13,916 nucleotides of DNA from JBOHPP01 sp050731755. GTDB lineage: Bacteria > Methylomirabilota > Methylomirabilia > Rokubacteriales > CSP1-6. The stretch spans positions 1-13,916 of the forward strand of contig JBOHPP010000155.1 in the NCBI GenBank assembly GCA_050731755.1, in the 5' to 3' direction. This document shows positions 7,733-13,916 of the stretch, piece by piece. The position numbers and the translations under genes are program-made. Under the pieces are notes generated by a model. It made no database searches and had not been told where the DNA came from. It saw nothing but the letters and a program-made list of their open reading frames with translations. Position 1 is the first letter of the stretch, and every line of letters starts with the position of its first letter.

Positions 7733-8587
7733 GTGATCGCCAAGATCATCGCCGCCGCACAGGATGCAGGGCAGGCCATCGAGCGCGTTCGGGCCCCCGA
7801 CATGGAGGTACACGAGAAGGGGGATTCCGGTGGGCCGCTGACCCGGGCCGACCGCGACTCGGACGCGCTGCTTCGAACCCGGCTCACCGCCCTCGTTCCG
7901 GCCGGTTGGCTCTCCGAGGAGACGTCGGACACCCGCGAGCGCCTGGTGGCCTCGCGCCTTTGGATCGTGGATCCCCTGGACGGCACCAAGGAATTCGTCG
8001 CCGGGCTGCCCGAGTACTGCGTCGCCATCGCCCTGGTCGACGCCGGGGAGCCGACGCTCGCGGTGGTGCACAACCCGCGGACCGGCGACGTCTTCTGGGC
8101 GGAACGAGGCCGCGGCGCGTTCCGGAACGGCGAGCCGATATGGGTCCGCGAGGGTGACACGCTGCTGGCGTCGCGGACGGAGGTCGGCGCCGGCGAGTTC
8201 GAGCCATTTGCGGCCGACTGGACCGTGCGAACGGTCGGGAGCATCCAGCTCAAGCTGGCGCTGGTGGCCGCCGGGGACGCATCGGCGACGCTGTCGCGGG
8301 GTCCCAAGTGGGAGTGGGATGTGAGCGCTGGAGCTCTCCTGGTCGCCGAGGCCGGAGGGCGGGTGACGGATGTGACGGGCGCACCACTCCGCTACAACCA
8401 GCCCTGGCCCAAAACACGGGGCGTCCTGGCCGGCGCCCCGGGGGCGTACGACCGGGCGCTGGCGAGGATCAACGCGATCGGCGTGTCGGCTCGAATGGGA
8501 GAGCTGAACCGGGAAGCGAGATTGGGGGACGCGGGGCAACGGCTTCGCTCGGGCGTGGCGTCGGATCCGGCGAAGTCAACTCGTTAA
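7733..8587 (+). CDS. cysQ: CysQ-like 3'(2'),5'-bisphosphate nucleotidase (inositol monophosphatase superfamily)
   Basis: Predicted metal-dependent phosphatase that converts PAP (and PAPS) to AMP (APS), clearing the by-product of sulfate assimilation. It has 284 aa. Metal-site motifs are in order: TRAD (Asp40), SEET with Glu62/Glu63, WIVDPLDGTKEF at 78-88 (Asp80, Asp83), and WEWDVSAGALLVAEAGG at 193-209 (Asp196). The KEF after DPLDGT is the CysQ rather than the inositol monophosphatase version. The GTG at 7733 is the only start that gives a normal N-terminus; no clear Shine-Dalgarno precedes it. The family fold should end near residue 246, so the last ~38 residues are an unmatched, basic tail. 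The next gene is an SLC13/SAC1-like permease, which supports a sulfur role. A general inositol or sugar phosphatase remains possible. Confidence 0.88.
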   Translation: MIAKIIAAAQDAGQAIERVRAPDMEVHEKGDSGGPLTRADRDSDALLRTRLTALVPAGWLSEETSDTRERLVASRLWIVDPLDGTKEFVAGLPEYCVAIALVDAGEPTLAVVHNPRTGDVFWAERGRGAFRNGEPIWVREGDTLLASRTEVGAGEFEPFAADWTVRTVGSIQLKLALVAAGDASATLSRGPKWEWDVSAGALLVAEAGGRVTDVTGAPLRYNQPWPKTRGVLAGAPGAYDRALARINAIGVSARMGELNREARLGDAGQRLRSGVASDPAKSTR

Positions 8588-8629
8588 TCTCATGCACCTC
8601 CGTCCGGTAGATCTCGTCCACGGCGTGAT

Positions 8630-8755
8630 TCAGTCCACGAGCTCGTTGGCGTCGTCGGCGCCCAGCCTCTCGTAGAACAACCGCGAGAGCTTCGCGATCT
8701 CTGGCCCGCCACAGCTCGCCACGCGCGACGGCCAGGGGTTCGCGTGGTAATTCAC
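8630..8755 (-). pseudogene. Possible small ORF or frameshifted gene relic
   Basis: On the minus strand a GTG at 8755 opens 41 codons, beginning VNYHANPWPSRVASC and ending YERLGADDANELVD, then TGA. The composition (Asn, Tyr, Phe, Ile; few Arg/Ala runs) looks like real protein, unlike the Arg- and Gly-rich shadow frames of this DNA. A one-base shift at the stop continues as LNHAVDEIYRTEVHEIN, also protein-like, into the antisense of the cysQ tail. This suggests a decayed gene or a short frameshifted one. I recognise no family, and there is no Shine-Dalgarno. It may also be chance. Confidence 0.25.
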
Positions 8756-8918
8756 CGGGCTCTCTCGGTCGGGCAAGTCACCATGGCGAAGTCCTCATGG
8801 TCAGGCGGCTCGAAACCGGGTCGGGCGGTGACCCTTCTGGATAGAGACTTGGTCTGACCGCACGGGTCGCCGGCTAGGCTTCTCGAGGAGTGTCGGGATG
8901 GGAATGGCTGAGCAGCGC

Positions 8919-8923
8919 GAGGG
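8919..8923 (+). promoter_or_regulatory. Shine-Dalgarno choosing the GTG at 8932
   Basis: GAGGG lies eight bases before the GTG at 8932. The earlier in-frame GTG at 8890 has only a GAGGA that practically touches the start codon, too close to work. This favours 8932 as the start of the permease. Confidence 0.55.
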
Positions 8924-8931
8924 TTGAGGAC

Positions 8932-10710
8932 GTGGAGACCATAGGCTGGCCCGCCTGGCTCACCCTGCTGGTGGTCCTCGCCACCGTCGTCGTGCTCGCG
9001 CTCGACCGGCTCTCGCCAGCGGCAACCGTGCTGACGGCGGTGATCGCGCTTCTCTTGTCCGGTGTCATCACCCCCGAGCAGGCGTTCTCCGGGTTCTCCA
9101 ACGCGGCCCCGATTACGGTGGCGGCTCTGTACGTGCTGGCCCGCGCGGTGGAAAAGACTGGAGGCCTCCAGCCGCTGGTGACGGCGACGATGGGGCGAGG
9201 GGGCGGCCCACGCCGCTCGCTCGCGCGGCTGCTCGTACCCGCGGCGGGGGCGTCCGCCTTCCTGAACAACACACCCATCGTCGCGATGCTGGTCCCCGTG
9301 GTGAGCGATTGGGCCGATCGCCACGGCCAATCGCCCTCCCGGTTCCTGATGCCCCTGTCGTTCAGCGTGATGCTCGGCGGGGTCGTCACGGCTATCGGCA
9401 CGTCCACCAACCTGGTGGTGTCCGGATTGATGCAAGCGCAGGGTCTGGCGCCCATGGGAATGTTCGAACTGACGCCGGTGGGCCTGCCCGTCATGATCCT
9501 CGGCATCGTGCTGATCGTCCTCCTGGCGCCCGTAGTGCTCCCCGAGCGCCGCCCGGCGCGCCGGGACGTCACCGACAACGTGCGGGAATTCGTGGTTGAC
9601 ATGACGGTGGTTCCGCGCGGCCCGCTGGACGGCAAGACGGTCGAGGCCGGCGGGCTTCGTCATCTGCAGGGGGTGTTCCTGGTGGAGATCGAGCGAGGCG
9701 GGGAACTGGTCGCGCCCGTGGCGCCCTCCACCCTCCTGCTTGGCGGAGACCGGCTGGTGTTCGTGGGCAAGGTCGACCTCGTGGTGGACCTCCAGAAGAT
9801 GCGGGGGCTGATGTCGGCCGAGCGGCACCACCTCGAGTCGTTCGACACACCCAAGCACACGTTCTTCGAGGCGGTGGTGGGAGAGGCGTCGCCGCTCGTG
9901 GGTCGCAGCATCAGGGAGGCGGACTTCCGAAGCACCTACCAGGCCGCCGTGGTCGCCATCCACCGCGCGGGACAGCGGGTGCAGGCCAAGTTAGGAACCG
10001 TCCGGCTGCGGGTGGGCGACACCCTGTTGCTGCTGACTGATCCCGGCTTTCGGAACCGCTGGCGAGACCGCAACGACTTTCTGCTGGTCTCCCGGCTCGG
10101 CGGCGCGCCCCCCGCGGCGAGCCGCAAGGCGGGACTGGTTGGCGTGGTGACGGCCGCCATCGTGGTGGGTGCGGGCGCCGGGCTGCTCCCCATCCTCCAC
10201 GCGTCGCTGGTTGGCGCACTCCTCCTCGTGGCCCTGGGCGTTCTGACCCCAGCCGAGGCGCGCGGGGCCGTAGATCTGGAGGTGATCGTCCTGATCGCGG
10301 CGTCGTTCGGCCTCAGCGCCGCACTCGAGGCGAGCGGGCTGGCGTGGCTGGTGGCTCACGCCCTGGTCGACGCCTTCGGGGTCCTGGGAAGCGTCGGGGT
10401 GCTGCTCGGAGTGGTGGTCGCCACCGCGACGCTCACCGAGCTGGTGACCAACAACGCGGCCGCCGTTCTGATGTTTCCCATCGCCGTCGCCGCCGCGCGC
10501 GAGATCGGTCTCGAGCCACGGGGCTTCGCGATGGCGATCGCCATCGCGGCTTCCGCATCGTTTCTCACGCCGATCGGGTACCAGACAAACACGATGGTCT
10601 ACGGCCCCGGCGGATACCGGTTCGGCGACTACGCGCGGCTGGGGATGCCGCTTACCGTCGTGGTCGTGCTGACGATCGTCATACTGGCTCCCCGGTGGTT
10701 GGCATTCTGA
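8932..10710 (+). CDS. SLC13/DASS-family permease with two TrkA-C domains, candidate sodium/sulfate transporter
   Basis: Inner-membrane secondary transporter, 592 aa from the GTG at 8932 (606 aa from a GTG at 8890). An N-terminal membrane half (about residues 8-205) has FSNAAPITVAALYVLARAVE, AFLNNTPIVAML and AIGTSTNLVVSG, the first SNT-type substrate/sodium motif. Two soluble TrkA-C (RCK_C) domains follow at about 213-290 and 305-388. The second membrane half (about 400-590) repeats the pattern with ELVTNNAAAVLMFP and SFLTPIGYQTNTMVYGPGGY. This split layout is shared with SAC1/SLT sulfate transporters of algae and cyanobacteria and with many bacterial SLC13 permeases. The TrkA-C domains probably sense a ligand. 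The cysQ gene upstream suggests sulfate as substrate, but dicarboxylates or other anions are possible. The start at 8932 puts about seven residues before helix 1, as in relatives. Confidence 0.88.
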   Translation: METIGWPAWLTLLVVLATVVVLALDRLSPAATVLTAVIALLLSGVITPEQAFSGFSNAAPITVAALYVLARAVEKTGGLQPLVTATMGRGGGPRRSLARLLVPAAGASAFLNNTPIVAMLVPVVSDWADRHGQSPSRFLMPLSFSVMLGGVVTAIGTSTNLVVSGLMQAQGLAPMGMFELTPVGLPVMILGIVLIVLLAPVVLPERRPARRDVTDNVREFVVDMTVVPRGPLDGKTVEAGGLRHLQGVFLVEIERGGELVAPVAPSTLLLGGDRLVFVGKVDLVVDLQKMRGLMSAERHHLESFDTPKHTFFEAVVGEASPLVGRSIREADFRSTYQAAVVAIHRAGQRVQAKLGTVRLRVGDTLLLLTDPGFRNRWRDRNDFLLVSRLGGAPPAASRKAGLVGVVTAAIVVGAGAGLLPILHASLVGALLLVALGVLTPAEARGAVDLEVIVLIAASFGLSAALEASGLAWLVAHALVDAFGVLGSVGVLLGVVVATATLTELVTNNAAAVLMFPIAVAAAREIGLEPRGFAMAIAIAASASFLTPIGYQTNTMVYGPGGYRFGDYARLGMPLTVVVVLTIVILAPRWLAF

Positions 10711-10745
10711 GCAGCGGGCGCCTGTCCTTTCGACGCGGGCGGAGG

Positions 10746-10766
10746 CCGGCGCCGTTAGGGTGCCGG
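10746..10766 (+). terminator. GC hairpin between convergent genes, possible terminator
   Basis: CCGGCGCC, a five-base loop GTTAG, then GGTGCCGG: an 8-bp stem with one G-U pair when read on the plus strand. It lies 35 bases after the permease stop and 34 bases before the 3' end of the convergent rmlC. There is no U tract, so it is not a standard intrinsic terminator; it could stabilise a 3' end or slow polymerase. On the minus strand the G-U becomes an A-C mismatch, so it mainly serves the plus-strand transcript. The 90-base gap is also flanked by a 9-base direct repeat, GCGGGCGCC (10714-10722, 10789-10797). Confidence 0.35.
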
Positions 10767-10800
10767 GCGGCCCGATTGGCCGGCGGTTGCGGGCGCCGGG

Positions 10801-11331
10801 TCAGATGGTGAAGTCGGGATAGGACTGGTCGCGCTCGTGGATCGTGCGGTCGGCCGGGGGCCACGCGATCCCAAAGGCCGGGTCGTTCCAGCGCACGCCC
10901 CGGGCATGAGCGGGCGAGTAGAACTCCGACATCTGGTAGAAGACCTCGGTGTCGTCCTCGAGTGTCTGGAAGCCATGGGCCACCCCCTCGGGGACGTAGA
11001 GCATCTTCTGATTCTCCCGGGAGAGCACCACCGCCACGTGCCGCGTGAAGGTCGGCGAGCCCCGCCGGAGATCGACGATCACGTCGTAGATCGCCCCGGC
11101 GGTGCAGCGCACCAGCTTGGCCTCCGGGTGGGGCGCCGCCTGATAGTGCAGGCCGCGGAGCGTCCCCTTCTTCTTGTTGTACGAAATGTCGCACTGCACG
11201 ACGCGGGGGTTGAGGCCTCGGGCCTCCGCCTCGCGCGCGCACCAGCTGCGGGCGAAGAACCCGCGGGCGTCTTCCAGCCGCTCGGGCTCGATCACGAACG
11301 CCCCGGCCAGCGCTGTCTCGGCGAAGATCAG
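10801..11331 (-). CDS. rfbC: RmlC-type dTDP-4-dehydrorhamnose 3,5-epimerase family protein, probable CTG start
   Basis: Cupin-fold epimerase that inverts C3 and/or C5 of a nucleotide-linked 4-keto-6-deoxysugar. It has 176 aa from the proposed start, full length for the family. Conserved features are EPERLEDARGFFARSW (15-30), NKKKGTLRGLHYQ (52-64) with catalytic-type His62, Lys72, VPEGVAHGFQTLEDD (113-127), Tyr132, YSPAHARGVRWNDP (138-151), and Asp168 near the end, the partner of the His in RmlC. Relatives begin MIF; here the frame reads CTG ATC TTC, with no ATG, GTG or TTG at that spot. The CTG overlaps the methyltransferase stop as CTGA, and AAGG lies seven bases upstream. The nearest standard start downstream is GTG at 11295, which would remove 12 residues including strand 1. 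With the C-methyltransferase beside it, the true substrate may be a branched sugar rather than a rhamnose precursor. Confidence 0.9.
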   Translation of the reverse strand: MIFAETALAGAFVIEPERLEDARGFFARSWCAREAEARGLNPRVVQCDISYNKKKGTLRGLHYQAAPHPEAKLVRCTAGAIYDVIVDLRRGSPTFTRHVAVVLSRENQKMLYVPEGVAHGFQTLEDDTEVFYQMSEFYSPAHARGVRWNDPAFGIAWPPADRTIHERDQSYPDFTI

Positions 11332-12557
11332 GGGTACACCTTCGCGTCCGGGATGGGGACCACGAACTGCCCGCCCCAGGCGCGGATCCCCGCCATCTGC
11401 TCCATGATCTCGTCCTTGAGGTTCCAGGGCAGGATCAGCACGTAGTCCGGCCGCGTTTCGGCGATGCGCTCGGGCGGGTGGATGGGGATGTGCGTGCCCG
11501 GGGTGTACTTGCCGTGCTTGTAGGGATTGCGGTCCACCGTGTAGTCGAGGAAGTCCGTGCGGATGCCGCAATAGTTCAGCAGGGTGTTCCCCTTCCCCGG
11601 GGCCCCGTAGCCGACGATCGACTTGCCCTGGCGCTTGGCGGCGATGAGGAAGTCGAGCAGGCGGCGCTTCGTCTCGTGCACCTGCTCCGTGAACGACGCA
11701 TACCGCTCCAGGCGGTTAAACCCGCCCGCCTCCTCGCGCGCGCGCAGGGCGTGGGCGCGCTCGGTCACCGGGCGCCACGTGTCGGCGGCGTGTCGGGCGT
11801 AGATGCGGAGCGAGCCCCCGTGGGTGGGCAGCTCGTCCACGTCGAAGAGGGTGAGCCCATGGGCGGCAAAGATGCGCTCGGCGGTGGAGAACGAGAAGTA
11901 CGAGAAGTGCTCGTGGTAGATGGTGTCGAACTGATTCTCGTCCATGAGGCGTTGCAGGTGGGGAAACTCGATGGTGACGACGCCGCCGGGCGTGAGGAGG
12001 AGGGCCATGCCGGCCACGAAGTCGTTGACATCGGGCACCTGGGCCAGGACGTTGTTCCCCACGATGAGGCCGGCTCCCCGCCCCTCGGCGGCGAGGGCGC
12101 GGGCCGTGTCGCGGCCGAACAGCCGGCTGACGGTGGGGACTCCCCTGGCCGTCGCGGCGGCGGCGACGTTGCGGGCCGGCTCCACCCCCAGGACGGGGAT
12201 GCCCTTGGCCACGAAGTACTGGAGGAGGTAGCCGTCGTTGCTGCCCAGCTCGACCACGAGGTGCTCGCGCCCCAGGCCCAGCCGGGCCGAGATCATGTCC
12301 ACGTAACCGGCGGCGTGCCTCAGCCAGGAATCCGAGTAAGACGAGAAGTAGGCATATTCGGTGAAGATGTGATCGGGGGCGACGTACTCCTCGACCTGGA
12401 CCAGGAAGCACCGGGCGCACACGTAGACGTGGAGCGGATAGAACGGCTCCATCTGATTGAGCTGCTCTGGCGAGAGGTACGTCTCGCAGAGCGGGGACAT
12501 CCCCAGGTCCACCAGGGTGTGGGTCAACGGAGTCTGACAGAAGCGGCACGAGGCCAT
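11328..12557 (-). CDS. TylC3/TcaB9-type NDP-sugar C-methyltransferase
   Basis: SAM-dependent methyltransferase that adds a methyl to carbon 3 of an NDP-4-keto-deoxysugar in characterised relatives. It has 409 aa and three domains. An N-terminal zinc-binding domain has CRFC (Cys4, Cys7) and CARC (Cys47, Cys50). The central class I methyltransferase domain has the SAM motif VVELGSNDGYLLQYF (101-115). The C-terminal Rossmann-like domain has IVGYGAPGKGNTLLNYCG (314-331). IYHEHFSYFS (213-222) carries Tyr214, Glu216 and His217, matching the active-site Tyr/Glu/His reported for TcaB9. It starts four bases after the epimerase/dehydratase stop and overlaps rmlC by four bases, so the genes are one operon. 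Its presence implies the final sugar is branched. The exact sugar (mycarose-, yersiniose- or evalose-like) is not determined by this window. Confidence 0.92.
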   Translation of the reverse strand: MASCRFCQTPLTHTLVDLGMSPLCETYLSPEQLNQMEPFYPLHVYVCARCFLVQVEEYVAPDHIFTEYAYFSSYSDSWLRHAAGYVDMISARLGLGREHLVVELGSNDGYLLQYFVAKGIPVLGVEPARNVAAAATARGVPTVSRLFGRDTARALAAEGRGAGLIVGNNVLAQVPDVNDFVAGMALLLTPGGVVTIEFPHLQRLMDENQFDTIYHEHFSYFSFSTAERIFAAHGLTLFDVDELPTHGGSLRIYARHAADTWRPVTERAHALRAREEAGGFNRLERYASFTEQVHETKRRLLDFLIAAKRQGKSIVGYGAPGKGNTLLNYCGIRTDFLDYTVDRNPYKHGKYTPGTHIPIHPPERIAETRPDYVLILPWNLKDEIMEQMAGIRAWGGQFVVPIPDAKVYP

Positions 12558-12561
12558 GGGG

Positions 12562-13602
12562 TCAGTTCCGGGTCGGCTGCCCTCGCCACCGGAGCGATTG
12601 GTCCAGGCGGCCGGTGCGGAGCAGGAGTTTCAGGTGCTCGATCCGCTTGTACTTGGGGCCCTCGTAGTCCTCGAGGGCGAGTCCCACCGCCTGATACGCC
12701 GCGTACAGCTCCCGCGCGCCCTCCCGGGCGTTCCACTGCGGCTTGAAGTCGGGCAGGACGCGGGCGATCTTGCTGAAGTCGGCGCGGTAGCAGCGGGGGT
12801 CGGGGCCGCCGTCCGCGGCATACTCGATCTGCGACCCCGGCACCGTCTCGCGCACGATCTCGGCCAGGTCGCGGATCCGATAGTTCTCCTCGGTGAGGCC
12901 GACGTTGAACGCCTGGTTGTGCACCGCCTCTCGCGGCGCGGCCAGGATGGCCAGGAACGCCCGGCTGATGTCTTCGATGTGGACGAGGGGGCGCCAGGGC
13001 GTCCCATCGCTCTTGATGAGGACGCGGCCGGTCGTGAAGGCCCACGCCATCAGGTTGTTAAGGACCAGATCGAACCGCATGCGCGGCGACACCCCGTAAG
13101 CGGTGGCGTTGCGCAGGGACACCGGGCTGAAGCGCGCGTCGGCCAGCGGGGCGAGGTCGCGCTCCACTCGCACCTTGGAGATGGCGTAGGGGGTGATCGG
13201 CCGCAGCTCGGCCGTCTCATCCACCGGGGTGTCCCCCGCCGCGCCATAGTTGCTGCACGACGAGGAGAAGAGGAAGCGGGGCACCCCGGCCGTCCTGGCC
13301 AGGTGCGCCAGCCGCACCGAGCCGTGGTGATTGATGTCGTAGGTGATCTCCGGGTTGAGGTCGCCCAGGGGGTCGTTGGACAGACCGCCGAGGTGGATCA
13401 CCGCGTCGAAGCCACCCAGGTCCCGAACCTCCACGTCGCGCAGATCCTTGCCGACGGTGGCGACGTCGGGGACGCCGGCTCCGAAGGTGCACTGCGCGAA
13501 CAGGTCGCTGTCCAGCCCGATCACCTCGTGCCCGGCCGCCTGCAGCATCGGCACCATCACGCAACCGATGTACCCGCGATGTCCGGTCACCAGGACGCGC
13601 AT
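12562..13602 (-). CDS. NAD-dependent epimerase/dehydratase (extended SDR), nucleotide-sugar enzyme
   Basis: Extended short-chain dehydrogenase acting on a nucleotide sugar, 346 aa. The NAD-binding TGHRGYIG (residues 6-13, GxxGxxG) and Asp31 at the end of strand 2 favour NAD. FSSSCSNYG (112-120) supplies the active-site Ser region, and YAISK (139-143) is the catalytic Tyr-x-x-x-Lys. RNATAYGVSPRMRFD and RPLVHIEDISRAF are substrate-domain motifs. The tail YKRIEHLKLLLRTGRLDQSL is like that of epimerases found beside rfbC in polysaccharide clusters. It could be a 4-epimerase, 4-reductase or dehydratase; sequence alone does not decide. The ATG shares one base with the stop of the PIG-L gene (TAATG). 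It is flanked by sugar genes on the same strand. Confidence 0.93.
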   Translation of the reverse strand: MRVLVTGHRGYIGCVMVPMLQAAGHEVIGLDSDLFAQCTFGAGVPDVATVGKDLRDVEVRDLGGFDAVIHLGGLSNDPLGDLNPEITYDINHHGSVRLAHLARTAGVPRFLFSSSCSNYGAAGDTPVDETAELRPITPYAISKVRVERDLAPLADARFSPVSLRNATAYGVSPRMRFDLVLNNLMAWAFTTGRVLIKSDGTPWRPLVHIEDISRAFLAILAAPREAVHNQAFNVGLTEENYRIRDLAEIVRETVPGSQIEYAADGGPDPRCYRADFSKIARVLPDFKPQWNAREGARELYAAYQAVGLALEDYEGPKYKRIEHLKLLLRTGRLDQSLRWRGQPTRN

Positions 13603-13916
13603 TACAGCAGGACAACCTTGCGGCCGTAGAACGCTTCGGCGTAGCCGTCGGGGGCGTTGGCTTCCATCCCCCGCACCCGCAGCACCGCCCGGAACAGGTC
13701 CTCGGAGAACCAGCGTCGATCGCGCTGGCTGGCGAAGTGAGTCAGGAGGAGATCGATCTTCCTCCGGCACTGCGCCTCGTCCAGGGGCACGAAGACGTTG
13801 GGCGAGCCGAAGTCGCCGTCGTACTTCGGGATCTCGTACTCGAGAATCAGGTGGTCGCGAAACGTGTTCCAGGTCAGCTCGGCGATCAGTCGGTGGTCCT
13901 GGTGCAGGTCGTTGCG
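13602..13916 (-). CDS. PIG-L (LmbE) family deacetylase, 5' part beyond window edge
   Basis: The last 104 residues of a PIG-L family zinc deacetylase, which typically removes acetyl groups from N-acetylglucosamine-type sugars. The visible part opens with NDLHQDHRLIAELTWN, containing the HxxDH second active-site motif. It is followed by LEYEIPKYDGDFGSPNVFVP and ends EAFYGRKVVLL, all typical of this family's polysaccharide-cluster branch. The first catalytic motif (HPDDE type) lies beyond the right edge. The frame is open to the window end, so this is a true truncation by the window, not a pseudogene. It is upstream of and overlaps the epimerase gene, which fits a role in making an amino sugar or deacetylating a glycan intermediate. 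Confidence 0.87.
   Translation of the reverse strand, partial: RNDLHQDHRLIAELTWNTFRDHLILEYEIPKYDGDFGSPNVFVPLDEAQCRRKIDLLLTHFASQRDRRWFSEDLFRAVLRVRGMEANAPDGYAEAFYGRKVVLL

Larger units (their letters stand above)
8588..8931. other. Intergenic region between cysQ and the SLC13 permease gene
   Basis: About 344 bases without a confident gene. It holds a 10-bp perfect palindrome (ACGAGCTCGT, 8637-8646), a 6-bp inverted repeat (CTCTCG/CGAGAG, 8667-8689) and the possible minus-strand gene relic listed separately. No T-rich terminator follows cysQ. The last part, about 8860-8931, should hold the leader of the permease gene. Confidence 0.5.

Noticed and set aside
8637..8646. Perfect palindrome ACGAGCTCGT as an operator
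   Set aside because: It lies after cysQ, far from any start, and within the possible gene relic. A 10-bp palindrome is expected by chance at this GC content.
8752..9963. 403-codon minus-strand frame across the permease gene
   Set aside because: His/Arg/Gly-rich shadow of the SLC13 gene, which has membrane segments and motifs in the plus frame.

Overview
This is a GC-rich window from a bacterial chromosome. Nearly every gene is protein-coding and tightly packed, and long non-coding open frames run opposite the real genes. The gene content fits a high-GC, probably environmental bacterium: a periplasmic binding-protein transporter with a signal peptide, a FAD glycerol-3-phosphate dehydrogenase, a CaiB/BaiF CoA-transferase and nucleotide-sugar genes. 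Proteobacteria or lineages such as Methylomirabilota/Rokubacteria are possible, but the taxon is an inference and no marker gene is present. I see no tRNA, rRNA, insertion sequence or CRISPR array.

Region 1 (1-7426, all minus strand) is a glycerophosphodiester / glycerol-3-phosphate (G3P) uptake and catabolism locus. In transcription order it holds a CaiB/BaiF CoA-transferase, a NagD-type HAD phosphatase, glpD, ugpB, ugpA, ugpE and a glycerophosphodiester phosphodiesterase (ugpQ) cut by the left edge. Junctions are very tight: GTGA between CoA-transferase and phosphatase, a 22-nt overlap into glpD, TGATG between ugpA and ugpE, and TAG directly abutting ATG between ugpE and ugpQ. A 69-nt gap with an extended -10 lies between glpD and ugpB. 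The likely flow is import of G3P or glycerophosphodiesters by Ugp, diester hydrolysis by UgpQ, then oxidation of G3P to DHAP by GlpD; the phosphatase may dephosphorylate G3P. The ATPase gene (ugpC) is not in the window.

Region 2 (7427-10710, plus strand) has two genes: a CysQ-like 3'(2'),5'-bisphosphate nucleotidase, and an SLC13-family permease with two internal TrkA-C domains, resembling SAC1/SLT sulfate transporters. They are separated by about 340 nt that contains a possible frameshifted gene relic on the minus strand. Together they could be a small sulfate uptake/assimilation module.

Region 3 (10801-13916, minus strand) is the downstream end of a nucleotide-sugar or surface-polysaccharide operon. 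In transcription order it holds a PIG-L family deacetylase (cut by the right edge), an NAD-dependent epimerase/dehydratase, a TylC3/TcaB9-type sugar C-methyltransferase and an RmlC-type 3,5-epimerase. The set suggests synthesis of a C-methylated (branched) deoxysugar. The epimerase gene appears to start at a rare CTG codon in a CTGA overlap.

Nothing here is a clear, wholly new system. The most unusual points are the CoA-transferase/phosphatase pair coupled to G3P catabolism, the CTG start of rmlC, and the cysQ-SLC13 pairing.
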